A DNA stretch of 35,807 bases from Desulfurococcales archaeon (GCA_015521325.1 WAOK01000077.1:1-35807); one strand, 5' to 3'. Positions 1 to 8,232 are shown, counted from the stretch's first letter. A program made the numbers and translations. Notes: generated by a model not told the origin, from the sequence alone.

Positions 1-2
1 AT

Positions 3-428
3 ATTGAGTGGTTGGCGGAGGGTGCGGGGGCGTTGAGGAGGGTCTACGAGTTCGTTAGGGTGAGCCCGTGGTTCCTTGAGGGGCTGCTGGGGGGCGGGGA
101 CCCGAGGAAGTATGTGGAGCACCTGAGGAAGCGGGTCTCCTACCTAGAGGTGCCCGACGAGTTCAGGGAGGTGGCGGAGAAGGCCGCTGAGTCCCTCATA
201 AGAGAGGCCCTAACCAAGAAGGCCGGGGCAGCAGAGACCCAGAACCTCCTAGACGACCTACTGAGGAAAGCCGGGGCAAGGGCCGACTACTGGGCAAGAA
301 TTGAGAGCGAACTAAGAAAACACGCTGAAGAGAAGGAACTCAAACCACACAGAATCGCGGAGACCCTAGCAGAGCTGGCCCCAGGCGCATGGAACAAAGC
401 AATAGAGAAGAAAATCACCATAAAGTAG
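3..428 (+). CDS. C-terminal part of an unrecognised crenarchaeal repeat-family protein (5' partial)
   Basis: The reading frame is open to the left edge of the window (in-frame codons continue upstream of the TTG at 12), so this is probably the 3' end of a longer gene. I do not recognise the family. The protein is soluble, charged and predicted helical. It resembles the C-terminal half of the ORF at 1753-2439: both have a VY pair, a conserved W, an LR-x-R segment followed by L-x-VP-[DE]-E, and both end in a similar RI(A/E)..LAP..W motif. The two are therefore paralogues about 1.3 kb apart. Base composition changes inside the ORF: the first 180 bases are G/T-rich on the coding strand, the rest A/C-rich. 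Function unknown. Confidence 0.55.
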   Translation: MEWLAEGAGALRRVYEFVRVSPWFLEGLLGGGDPRKYVEHLRKRVSYLEVPDEFREVAEKAAESLIREALTKKAGAAETQNLLDDLLRKAGARADYWARIESELRKHAEEKELKPHRIAETLAELAPGAWNKAIEKKITIK

Positions 429-1119
429 GCCTAAGGAGCCGTCCATACTGACCGAAGAGCAGGTTCAGGAGGCAGTACAGCAAGAAACGCAGGGATGAGC
501 TCACTAATGATTCCAGCAAGCAGTGTTTAAGCCAGCACACTATTAAGCGGCCATGAATACGAAGCGATCAAATCGTACCACAACATAACCAATGAACCTC
601 TCGAAGCATCAAGGTAACCAGATAGCAGAAATTTCAAAGAAGGACTCCAGGCATCGAAGAGCTCCCAACCAGCCGGGCCCGCGTAACCCACCCTAAGAAG
701 TACAATAATCGGGGGAAAGCGAGAAAGACTTGAACCGGGAGCAGATCACGCATTCCAAGCACTCTTCGAGGAAGCATGGAGACATAACCGCCGACAACCT
801 CACCGAGATCATAAAGAGCAGATGATGTTAAAGCAGAGGACTCAATAGAATAAAGGGGTGCACAGAAAACTGGTATCAAAAACATAGAGGGGGCTAGCAA
901 CCTAAGTGAGAAAGATACAGACATCACTATGAGAAAGAGCTTTAAACAGCGCACTACCAACACCGCAAAAAGCAGACTTGAAGACCATTCAAAAAGATCT
1001 ACCCAATACACAAGACAGCCCCAAAACAATCAAGAACCGGAGAAGAACCCCCAAGACAAAACCGCTGAGAAATCACCACACCCCACAGCCACAAGCGCGG
1101 AGGCGCCCGGGATGGCCAC
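429..1119 (+). pseudogene. Non-coding stretch with remnants of decayed coding sequence
   Basis: There is no convincing intact gene in this 0.7 kb. The plus strand is A/C-rich and contains short protein-like stretches in different frames, each ended by a stop: LTEEQVQEAVQQETQG, GHEYEAIKSYHNITNEP, then GADHAFQALFEEAWR, which appears to continue after a one-base shift as DITADNLTEIIKSR. This pattern suggests an eroded gene with several frameshifts and stops. The FEEAWR-DI stretch loosely resembles FEEAYKDI in the next ORF, so the remnant may belong to the same family; that is weak evidence. The 64-aa ORF at 929-1123 and the hydrophobic minus-strand ORF at 634-1029 look like chance products of the skewed composition. 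Confidence 0.35.
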
Positions 1120-1170
1120 ATGATCCTGTTCTATCTCTGGAGGTCCTATGACGACAGTCGCAAACGTATC

Positions 1171-1185
1171 CCGGTATATATTAAT
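1171..1185 (+). promoter_or_regulatory. Putative TATA-box promoter
   Basis: The A/T-rich motif GGTATATATTAATAG lies about 35 bases upstream of the ATG at 1213. It is within the ORF-track gene that starts at 1120, and is the main reason for preferring the 1213 start. Confidence 0.45.
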
Positions 1186-1212
1186 AGGCTATTCGGATTC
1201 AGGGAGTCTGCC

Positions 1213-1680
1213 ATGTCGCCAGGCCAACATGGGGAGATCGTGGGTGCACCGGAGGATAAACGGGAGTTCCTGCTAAACTATATGAAGGCAAGCATTCTAG
1301 GGCACATAATAAGCTGGTGGCACGTGAAGGCATGCGGAGGCGAGCCCAGAGAGCTACCCATACGTTACATAGACCTGCGGGACGAAAAGTACAAGGAGCA
1401 GCTGTATAGGGCAACGCGTGCGGTAGGCGCATCGGAAGCGGACATGCAGATGTTTGAAGAGGCGTACAAGGACATTGAGTGGTTTGCAAGCGAGGTGCTG
1501 AAACCTATCCTAAAGCTCCTGCCCGACGAGGTGATAGATAAGACGCTGCGCGGTGAAATGGACTATAGGTCATTAAAATACTTTCTGGAAGAGAACGTTC
1601 CCGAATTAAAAGAGGTAATAAAGAAGATGGTCACGCATCCGGCCACGGTAAAAATATACTGGTGGTTCGGCAAGTACTAG
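1213..1680 (+). CDS. N-terminal part of unrecognised repeat-family protein, ended by in-frame TAG
   Basis: The longest ORF starts at ATG 1120, but a TATA-like motif at 1171-1185 points to a short-leader transcript using ATG 1213. The product is about 155 aa, soluble and helix-rich, with several tryptophans and no motif I recognise. It stops at TAG 1678-1680, but the same frame stays open for 253 more codons through the next ORF, beginning DKHRPLFESVKSLLEARG. That looks like ordinary protein, so the TAG probably interrupts one gene of about 408 aa. A CAG to TAG change is one simple route. Either both halves are dead or the upstream part persists as a truncated protein. Confidence 0.5.
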   Translation: MSPGQHGEIVGAPEDKREFLLNYMKASILGHIISWWHVKACGGEPRELPIRYIDLRDEKYKEQLYRATRAVGASEADMQMFEEAYKDIEWFASEVLKPILKLLPDEVIDKTLRGEMDYRSLKYFLEENVPELKEVIKKMVTHPATVKIYWWFGKY

Positions 1681-1752
1681 GATAAACACAGACCCCTGTT
1701 TGAAAGTGTAAAGTCGCTGCTCGAGGCGCGGGGAATAGATGTTGAGAAATAT

Positions 1753-2439
1753 ATGCGCAGGCCTTCACCTCCGCCTCCGGCGGCGGAGCTCATCGGGGCG
1801 GGGGAGAGGAAGCTGCCCGAGGAGATATCCGTTCCTAAGATTGAGAAAGTAGAGAGTCTTAGGATCCTCCTTGAGGGGTACAGGAAACACTTGGAGGAAG
1901 GTGGGTTCGTGGTTTCGGCGGGTGTTGTGGGGGCTGTGTTGGGGGCTCTTGATGCGGTGCCTGGGGAGGTTTCGGCTGTTCCGTGGAGTGCGGTGAGGGT
2001 TGTGCAGGTGCGTGTCGTGGTCGGTGCCTTTGTTTATAGGGTGCTTAGGGATGTTGGCTGGTACCGTAAGCTGTTGGGTCTGGCTGAGAGGGTGGTGAAC
2101 GGGGATAGGGCGGGTGCTGACCTCCTTAGAGAGAGGATCGGGAATCTTTTCCCTGTGCCGGAGGAGGTGTTCCCGGAGGCGCCTGATGAGGCGGTTAGGG
2201 CCCTTGAGGAAATCGCGGGCACTGTGTCCGAACCCGGCGCCGTCACGGCGCTGGCCGCGAGGGGCCTATACGAGTACATGAGGTACCTGGCGGAGAGGGA
2301 GCAAAGGTTCTTGGAGGCCGCGTCGCGAATCGATAGGGTTAGGGGGCAGAGGCTCGTCCCGGTGGGCGAGGTCGCGAGGATCGCTGCTGCGCTGGCGCCG
2401 GATGTGTGGAGGCGCACCCTACAGTCAGCGATGAAGTGA
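1753..2439 (+). CDS. C-terminal part of the same unrecognised repeat-family protein
   Basis: This ORF is in exactly the same frame as the preceding one, separated only by TAG plus 24 sense codons. The ATG at 1753 is the first canonical start after the stop, but I see no Shine-Dalgarno motif before it, which favours a disrupted gene over an independent one. The product begins with a proline-rich linker (PSPPPPA), then helical segments, and its last 130 residues resemble the protein at the left edge, sharing L-x-VP-[DE]-E and a terminal RIA..LAP..W motif. Bases about 1900-2120 are strikingly G/T-rich on the coding strand, unlike the first half of the gene, suggesting a mosaic origin. Function unknown. 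Confidence 0.5.
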   Translation: MRRPSPPPPAAELIGAGERKLPEEISVPKIEKVESLRILLEGYRKHLEEGGFVVSAGVVGAVLGALDAVPGEVSAVPWSAVRVVQVRVVVGAFVYRVLRDVGWYRKLLGLAERVVNGDRAGADLLRERIGNLFPVPEEVFPEAPDEAVRALEEIAGTVSEPGAVTALAARGLYEYMRYLAEREQRFLEAASRIDRVRGQRLVPVGEVARIAAALAPDVWRRTLQSAMK

Positions 2440-2508
2440 GTTCCCAGGCGCTGCTGGGCGGTGGCCCAGGGGATAAGTTGGTTTAGGCGCCGCGCACACT
2501 CTTAACCG

Positions 2509-3126
2509 GTGCCGGGGATGCTCGGAGAGCTTCTCGGGTACTACGTTCAGCTGCTGGCCATCATGAACCCCTTCTCCGCCCTCCCAACATTCTTGAGCCT
2601 CACCGAGGGCTTGGGGGAGGTCGAGAAGAGGGACATCGTCAGTAAGGCCTTGCTCGCCTCCCTCGTTCTTGTGGCTGTATTCACTCTGATCGGTAATTAT
2701 ATACTGATGGCCTTCAACATCTCCTTACCCGCCCTAAGGATCGGTGGCGGGGTCATACTGATGGCCATAGCCATCGATATGCTCGGTGGTATGCCGAGGA
2801 CTAAGAGGGTTGAGGCCCAGGACATAGCGGTCGTGCCCCTAGCGACCCCAATGGTTATTGGGCCCGGCACTATCACGACGATCCTCCTCCTAACGAGTAA
2901 GGACCCCTCACCCGCTGGCACCGCCGCCGTCCTCGTTGCGGGCCTCGCCGCGGCCGCCACGACCTTCGTCCTCCTCAGGTACTCCGAGCCGATAATCAGG
3001 GTGCTGAGGCAGTCGACGGTTAGGGCGATAGGTAGGTTCATGTCCCTAATAATAGCGAGCATAGCGGCAGAGATGATTGCCTACGGCGTCATCGCTTACT
3101 ACTACCAGATCGCCCCGCAAGCCTGA
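2509..3126 (+). CDS. MarC family (UPF0056) integral membrane protein
   Basis: This 205-aa protein has six likely membrane helices and the two MarC landmarks: an NPF motif in the first helix (residues about 20-22) and PLATPMVIGPGTITT near residue 115, matching the family's usual P-L-A-x-P-x-x-x-G-P-G-x-I pattern. Length is typical. MarC proteins are inner-membrane proteins of uncertain transport role; the old link to multiple antibiotic resistance is not well supported. Start is GTG 2509, with ATG 2518 as an in-frame alternative. The 3' end overlaps the convergent gene at 3089-5245 by 38 bases. It has no obvious operon partner. Confidence 0.85.
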   Translation: MPGMLGELLGYYVQLLAIMNPFSALPTFLSLTEGLGEVEKRDIVSKALLASLVLVAVFTLIGNYILMAFNISLPALRIGGGVILMAIAIDMLGGMPRTKRVEAQDIAVVPLATPMVIGPGTITTILLLTSKDPSPAGTAAVLVAGLAAAATTFVLLRYSEPIIRVLRQSTVRAIGRFMSLIIASIAAEMIAYGVIAYYYQIAPQA

Positions 3127-5245
3127 CGATGGAGAGGGTAACGAGGTACGCCAATGACACCGAGCCAGCCCAGGCTACGTAGGGCGGGGGCCCCGGCGCG
3201 CTCCTAGCCCATGCCATGAGGGCACCCCGAGGACACCCCACCGCCGTGCCGACACCGCCGGACGAGATGAAGTACCCTATAGTTAATGGGTCAGGGCATG
3301 AGGGGGCCTCAGCCAGCACCCTCGCCCTGCCCATGGCCGAGGCCGCCACGATTGCCACTGAGCCGTCCCTAACCTCAACACCTAGGGCCCCGCCCTCGAC
3401 GGGGGCGACGGGCGTCATGGTCGGGCCCCACATGAGTTCCTCACCCCAACCCGTTCCGGGCCTGATCACATAAGCCACCGGAGATGTCCTGGGCACCGTG
3501 ATCAGTAGGAGGGTGTCGTCGAGCGGGTTGTACGCAGTACTCAGGACCCTCCTAACGCTTAGTGAGTGGGCCGTGATCAGCCCTCCCTCCCCCACAGCAA
3601 CGACCTCAAGGCTGGGCCCCCTGGCTATGACTGCGTAAGCCGTTCCCGGCACGGGTGAGGCGGCTGACACGCCCTCGCTCAGGGCCCTCGGCACAGCCGA
3701 TGAACCCGCGACCTCATAGGCTATGATGCCGCCCCTGCCGTAGGAGACCCACTCCCTGGGCGCCAGTGCCTGTACACCAAGTACCTCATCAGCCCCGACC
3801 TCGAGGACCGTCATCGCCTCCCCTGACGACGCGTCGATCACGTACCACTGCCTTAGGGCGGGGTAGGAGGGCGGCCTGACCAGTGCGCCAGCTATGACCA
3901 CGCCGGCTCCGGGCACTGGGGATGCCTGCGTGGCGAGGTCGTCTATGACGTATGCCCTGCCGGCGCCGCCCTCCCCGACCTCTATAACCGTGTTGTATAG
4001 GGAGCCGTTGTAGTGTATGTGCGTGGTGTACACCGCCTCCCACCACCCCAAGGACGGGTCGAAGTAGGCGCTCACCCAGGAGTGGATGCTGCCGGGGGCG
4101 AGCCCCACTAAGCCAACGAGGACTAACTGGCCCGACACCTCCGCAGGCGCGGCGGCGCTCACCAGCTCCCCCAGGCCCCTGTAGGCGAGGCTGTAGAGGC
4201 CTAGGTAGTCGTCCCTGCCGGGCACGCATGGCTCGAGGGTGAAGACCTTGCTCGAGGCGGCGGCTAGCCTTAGGACAGAGCCCCTCATGAACAGGCCCTT
4301 AACGAGCCCGTCCCCGACGTCATAGATAGCGACCCACTCCACGTCATACGCCTCCCTGAAAGTCACGGCGACGAGGTCAGTGGGCCCATAGAACACTGCG
4401 TCACCGAAGAACCAGGGCAGGTCAAGCGAGGCCCTCACACGACCGTCGCCCCCGATTATGAGTAGGCTGCGGTTCACGACCGCCAGGACCTCCCCACCAG
4501 CAACGTCCCTCACCCCCACGAGGTACCAGTCCGAGGACGCCTCAACGCCGTAGAGGAGGTGCGGCGCCGCTGCCTCACCCGATAACTCGCCGAGCCCGAG
4601 GTAGTAGATGCCGTGGACGTATGCCCCAGCCGACCTGGATATGCCGGAGAAGTAGACCCGCCCCTCAACCTTGTCGACCAGGGGCCCCCTACCGAGTACT
4701 GGGTTCCCCGCAGAGACGAGCCCGACCAAACTGACCGTGCGGGAGCCGCCACTAACGTTCAGCACCACCAGCGCGGGGCCGGACACACCGTCGCAGAGGA
4801 TGAGTGCGGTATCACCGTACCCACCGGCACCGACCGCCCTCAACCCCTCCCCGGGACTGGTCAGGCCATCAACCCGGAGCTCGCCACCACTAAACCCGAT
4901 AACGGCGGCTGCGCAGGAAGCATTAACGGCCACTAACCTTCCGCCTGCCCATGCAATCGAGACCGTCCTCCCCCACCCAGCCCGGCTGAGGTTCACTACC
5001 CCGACGAGCTCATCAGTGAGAGCGTTGACCACGGCCACCGAGGGCCCCACAGCCGCGGCCACGTACTCACCCCCGGGGCTGGGCTCGAGGACGCCCTCCT
5101 CCCCATGGAACATCATTATGAAGCGCTCCGAGGGAACGCCCTCGATCAGGACTAGCTCCTGGGCACCGCCCCCAACAACGGTGGGAGCGAGAACGGCCAC
5201 AACCGCCAGCGAGAGGGCAAGAGCCGCCATACCCCTCAACAACAC
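3089..5245 (-). CDS. Large secreted, C-terminally anchored propeller-like surface protein
   Basis: The 718-aa product starts with a hydrophobic signal sequence (LALSLAVVAVLAPTVVGGG), continues as about 650 residues rich in short beta-strands with repeated 'VY-D' and 'A-VV--A' patterns suggesting beta-propeller blades, and ends with a proline-rich spacer (APGPPPY), one membrane helix and a basic tail (RLAGRSGSSKR). It should therefore sit on the outer face of the membrane. I cannot assign an enzymatic role. The spacer-helix-basic-tail ending has the layout of an archaeosortase sorting signal, and an archaeosortase is encoded at 31092-32726; this is inference, since any membrane anchor looks similar. 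Start is GTG 5245, with an in-frame ATG at 5230 as alternative. Transcribed divergently from the methyltransferase. Confidence 0.65.
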   Translation of the reverse strand: MLLRGMAALALSLAVVAVLAPTVVGGGAQELVLIEGVPSERFIMMFHGEEGVLEPSPGGEYVAAAVGPSVAVVNALTDELVGVVNLSRAGWGRTVSIAWAGGRLVAVNASCAAAVIGFSGGELRVDGLTSPGEGLRAVGAGGYGDTALILCDGVSGPALVVLNVSGGSRTVSLVGLVSAGNPVLGRGPLVDKVEGRVYFSGISRSAGAYVHGIYYLGLGELSGEAAAPHLLYGVEASSDWYLVGVRDVAGGEVLAVVNRSLLIIGGDGRVRASLDLPWFFGDAVFYGPTDLVAVTFREAYDVEWVAIYDVGDGLVKGLFMRGSVLRLAAASSKVFTLEPCVPGRDDYLGLYSLAYRGLGELVSAAAPAEVSGQLVLVGLVGLAPGSIHSWVSAYFDPSLGWWEAVYTTHIHYNGSLYNTVIEVGEGGAGRAYVIDDLATQASPVPGAGVVIAGALVRPPSYPALRQWYVIDASSGEAMTVLEVGADEVLGVQALAPREWVSYGRGGIIAYEVAGSSAVPRALSEGVSAASPVPGTAYAVIARGPSLEVVAVGEGGLITAHSLSVRRVLSTAYNPLDDTLLLITVPRTSPVAYVIRPGTGWGEELMWGPTMTPVAPVEGGALGVEVRDGSVAIVAASAMGRARVLAEAPSCPDPLTIGYFISSGGVGTAVGCPRGALMAWARSAPGPPPYVAWAGSVSLAYLVTLSIVRLAGRSGSSKR

Positions 5246-5333
5246 CGACCGCGAGGGATAGGTGTTTCAAGGAAAAAGCGTTGATGAACGAACTTGTTAA
5301 TCCGTATCCGCTAGGGTTAGTAGGTCGGTCGGG

Positions 5334-6278
5334 TTGAGGCCAGTACCCGTTGAGGAGTACCTACGCTTCATAGAGCGGAACAACGCCGTAGAGGTCGGTG
5401 GCGAGAGGATAAGGCTGGAGCCGATTAAGGTGAGGAGACTCGAGCCCGTTGAGGAGGAGCTGACCGACGTGAGCACGACCGTCTGGTCCTTCCCGAAGAG
5501 GGGGTCGTGGGGCACCCACAGAGGTGACTACAGGGGGAACTGGCCTCCCCAGATGGCAAGGGCCGTCATCCTGATGCTGACGAGGCCCGGGGACACCGTG
5601 ATCGACCCGATGGCCGGGTCGGGGACCACGTGCATCGAGGCGAAGCTCCTCGGGAGGAACTGCGTCGCCGTGGACATAGACTACGGTGCCGTGATGCTGA
5701 CCCACCACAGGCTCTACTGGCTGGAGAGGGCGATCGAGGAGATGGGGCCCCCGACCCCGCCCGACGCCTTACCGGAGGACGTTGTCCGTGCTAAGGTCGA
5801 GGTCTACCACGGTGACGCCAGGGACCTTGACCTCATAGGGGGCTCGTCAGCTGACCTGGTGGCGACACACCCGCCGTATTTCAACATAATTAGGTACGGG
5901 TCAAGGCTCGATAGGGCGAACCTAGCCAGGGCGAGGAAGCTTAGCGAGTACCTCAGCATGCTGAGGGACGTGGTTAGGGAGGCTTACCGCGTCCTGAAGC
6001 CCGGGGCGCACCTAGCGATTCTCGTCGGGGACACGAGGCGCAGGAGGCACTACGTGCCCATAACCCACCACGCCCTCCGGGTCATGCTCGAGGAGGGTTT
6101 CATACTGAGGGAGGAGGTCATCAAGATACAGCACAAGATGAAGACGACGAGGGAGGTGTGGAGGAAGGCTAGGAGGGACTTCCTCCTAATATACCACGAG
6201 AAGCTCTACATACTCCGCAAGCCCCTGGACGAGGGGGATCTGCGCAAGCACTCGCTCAGCACCGCCTCCCCTCCATGA
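5334..6278 (+). CDS. Orphan DNA N4/N6-methyltransferase (N6_N4_Mtase type)
   Basis: This 314-aa enzyme carries the S-adenosylmethionine-binding motif I, DPMAGSGTT (residues 91-99), preceded by a motif X-like segment (RGDYRGNWPPQMA), and the catalytic motif IV as HPPYFNII at 179-186. Motif I precedes motif IV with no room for a large target-recognition domain between them. HPPY in place of the SPPY, DPPY or NPPY of well-studied enzymes is a variant I associate with stand-alone methylases of this superfamily. It should methylate an exocyclic amino group of cytosine or adenine in DNA; an RNA substrate cannot be excluded. No restriction endonuclease or specificity subunit is nearby. The start is TTG 5334. 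It ends 5 bases from the convergent HAD gene. Confidence 0.75.
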   Translation: MRPVPVEEYLRFIERNNAVEVGGERIRLEPIKVRRLEPVEEELTDVSTTVWSFPKRGSWGTHRGDYRGNWPPQMARAVILMLTRPGDTVIDPMAGSGTTCIEAKLLGRNCVAVDIDYGAVMLTHHRLYWLERAIEEMGPPTPPDALPEDVVRAKVEVYHGDARDLDLIGGSSADLVATHPPYFNIIRYGSRLDRANLARARKLSEYLSMLRDVVREAYRVLKPGAHLAILVGDTRRRRHYVPITHHALRVMLEEGFILREEVIKIQHKMKTTREVWRKARRDFLLIYHEKLYILRKPLDEGDLRKHSLSTASPP

Positions 6279-6283
6279 GGGCC

Positions 6284-6844
6284 TCAGGCGTAGGGGGCTC
6301 TCCCGGCTATCTCCTCAGCGACCCTTATCAGGCACTGCTCGTCCTCGGACAGGTTGCACAGGAAGAACCTCACCTCCCCGACATAGGACGCTATGTCAGC
6401 CGCGTGTATACTCCTGTCATCGACGTAGACCACGGCTCCCGGGCTGAGGGAGGCCCCCGTCTCGGACTCAATGAGGGCGAGGAGCTCCTTCAGGCACTTA
6501 TGCTTCGTTGGCAGCGGGTGTATGCAGTGGTAGTGGAACCTGTCGTATATGCCGAACGCCTTAAGGGCCTCCGAAGCGATCTCGGGGTTGTTCCAGCTCA
6601 GGGTCGAGATGACGTAACCAGCCGACTCAGCCGCCGCGAGCACGGCCTCAACGCCGTGGTTGAGGGTCACGACGACGCCGGAGTCATCCACCACCCTCCT
6701 CCGACCGAGCCGCCTGAAAGGGGGCCTCAGCCTGGATATGTCCTCGTTATCCCAGACCGTGCCGTCCAGGTCGAGGGCGAGGACACCCCTCGGCATAGGG
6801 AGCGGTTTCCCGGTGCGGACGCAGCAACCCAACCCATTCCCCAT
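6284..6844 (-). CDS. HAD-superfamily phosphatase, magnesium-dependent phosphatase-1-like
   Basis: The protein (about 186 aa) has HAD motif I as LDLDGTVWDN, a threonine motif II region (ISTLSWNNP), a basic residue in PTKHKCLKELL and motif IV as VYVDDRSIHA. The DGTVWDN form and small size without a large cap domain fit the MDP-1/HAD-IIIC group, phosphatases acting on small or protein-linked phosphoesters. The ORF track starts at TTG 6865, but GGGAGGGG ends about 6 bases before ATG 6844, so I choose that start; ATG 6796 is a third option. It lies 17 or more bases downstream of the M20 gene on the same strand and is probably the last gene of the mdh-malic enzyme-M20 run. Confidence 0.7.
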   Translation of the reverse strand: MGNGLGCCVRTGKPLPMPRGVLALDLDGTVWDNEDISRLRPPFRRLGRRRVVDDSGVVVTLNHGVEAVLAAAESAGYVISTLSWNNPEIASEALKAFGIYDRFHYHCIHPLPTKHKCLKELLALIESETGASLSPGAVVYVDDRSIHAADIASYVGEVRFFLCNLSEDEQCLIRVAEEIAGRAPYA

Positions 6845-6882
6845 GAGTAACCCCTCCCGTCCCAAGCCTTAAGGCGTCCCCC

Positions 6883-8202
6883 TCATCGGGTCAGGCGCTC
6901 CGCCAGCCTCGCGTACACCCTCGCTAGCCTCTCGAGGGAGGCTATGTCAACCCACTCGTTCGGGCCGTGGACGTTCCCGCCGATGGGCCCAATATCTATG
7001 GCCTCCTCAACGAGGCCCGTGAAGTACCTGCTATCGCTCGCGCCCGCACCCTCGACCGGCTCCGGCGAGAAGCCCTCCTCCTCGAGGGCCCGCAGGGCCT
7101 CCCCAACAAGCCTCGCTGTCGGCGGAGTGTTGAGGTACCTCCCCGGCCCCGTCCTCACCTCTAGCTCTGCCTCAGGGAGGGCGGCGTCCAGAACACCCCT
7201 AAGTGCTTCCTCCACAGCCTCCTCAGAGCTCATGGCCCTTATGTCGAGAGCCAGCTCGTGGACCCTGCCGTCGAACGAGTACATGTTGGGCGTTATTGAG
7301 ACACCGTACTCGCTGAAGGCCTCAGTCCTCACAGGAGCCCTAACGAGGGGGTAGACAGCACGCAGTAGCCTGGTGAGACCGGCGTCAGCGACGGCCTCGC
7401 CCTCCCCGCCGCTAACGTACTCCAGCACAGCCCTCGGCGGGACGACGTTCCCCTTTATGAAGTCCCCATGCAGGGATACCGCCATCACCCTCCTCTCCCT
7501 AACGAAGGCCGACGCCCATATGACCGGGTGGGTATCGACGCCCGGGAGGAAGTAGGCTGCGTGAGAGTGCTGACTAAGCGGGTACAGGGCCCGGAACTCG
7601 GCCCTCTCAACAGAGCCCTTAACCACCACCTCCTCACGCCCAACCCTGATAATCGCCCGGAACCCCTTCCTCCTCCTTATGATGGGTGAGGCCCCGACAC
7701 CATCGGCATTGATGAGGTACCTCGGCACCCGCCCCTCACGCCTCAGGGCCTCAGCTATTACATAGGCCCCGTTCCTCCCACCGATCTCCTCATCGCCAGT
7801 AAAAGCGAAGAGCACACCACAACCAAGTTCCTTGCGTGAAGCCTCCCTAGCTGCCAACATAAGGGCGGCCACGTTCCCCTTATCATCCGCCACACCCCTT
7901 CCGTAGGCCCTCCCACCCTTAACGACGAGGGTGAAGGGGTCGGTAACCCACCCAGGGCCTGGGGGGACAACGTCGTAATGGGCCATGAACATCACGCACG
8001 GCTCCCCGCCAGCGGATGCGAGGACACTGTAGTACCCGCTAGACTCGATGACCTCCGCCTTGAGGCCTGCGTTGGCGAGCCACTCCCTTATGAAGTCCGC
8101 GGCCTCCCCGCCGGGCCTCACACCCCTTGCCGGGTCGTTGACGGTGTTCATGGATACGAGTCTTGAGAGAAGGTCGAGTAACTCATCCCGCAAATCTTGC
8201 AC
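6883..8202 (-). CDS. M20 family metallopeptidase/deacylase (ArgE/DapE-like)
   Basis: The 439-aa product has the full M20 metal-site set: MAHYDVVP (His75, Asp77), GRGVADDKGN (bridging Asp near 106), TGDEEIGG (catalytic and metal Glu 138-139), NADGVG (Asp167) and a C-terminal NVHGPNE histidine. The central part should be the usual lid/dimerisation domain. The family hydrolyses amide bonds of N-acyl amino acids, N-succinyl-diaminopimelate, N-acetyl-ornithine or -lysine, or dipeptides; substrate cannot be read from the sequence. No lysine or arginine biosynthesis gene is adjacent, so a peptide or N-acyl amino acid substrate is as likely as a pathway role. The start is GTG 8202. It follows the malic enzyme gene by 30 bases on the same strand. 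Confidence 0.85.
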   Translation of the reverse strand: MQDLRDELLDLLSRLVSMNTVNDPARGVRPGGEAADFIREWLANAGLKAEVIESSGYYSVLASAGGEPCVMFMAHYDVVPPGPGWVTDPFTLVVKGGRAYGRGVADDKGNVAALMLAAREASRKELGCGVLFAFTGDEEIGGRNGAYVIAEALRREGRVPRYLINADGVGASPIIRRRKGFRAIIRVGREEVVVKGSVERAEFRALYPLSQHSHAAYFLPGVDTHPVIWASAFVRERRVMAVSLHGDFIKGNVVPPRAVLEYVSGGEGEAVADAGLTRLLRAVYPLVRAPVRTEAFSEYGVSITPNMYSFDGRVHELALDIRAMSSEEAVEEALRGVLDAALPEAELEVRTGPGRYLNTPPTARLVGEALRALEEEGFSPEPVEGAGASDSRYFTGLVEEAIDIGPIGGNVHGPNEWVDIASLERLARVYARLAERLTR

Positions 8203-8232
8203 CGCGATCGGTGTGTCACGGGAGAAAAAGGG

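Noticed and set aside
470-520. tRNA-like GGTTCAGGAGGC near 459
   Set aside because: It lacks the T-loop consensus and no acceptor or anticodon stems could be paired.
634-1029. 131-aa hydrophobic minus-strand ORF
   Set aside because: It is an antisense reading of A/C-rich sequence, with no ribosome-binding site or recognisable motif.
929-1123. 64-aa basic plus-strand ORF
   Set aside because: Low-complexity composition (Lys, Gln, Pro, Thr) is explained by A/C-rich DNA.
1678-1680. TAG as a pyrrolysine codon
   Set aside because: Pyrrolysine use is not expected in crenarchaea and no pyl genes are in the window; a nonsense mutation is simpler.
4671-5261. 196-aa plus-strand ORF
   Set aside because: Antisense shadow of the 718-aa surface protein gene; Pro/Thr-rich with no motif.
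6275-6850. 191-aa plus-strand ORF opposite the HAD gene
   Set aside because: The minus strand encodes clear HAD motifs; this frame has none.
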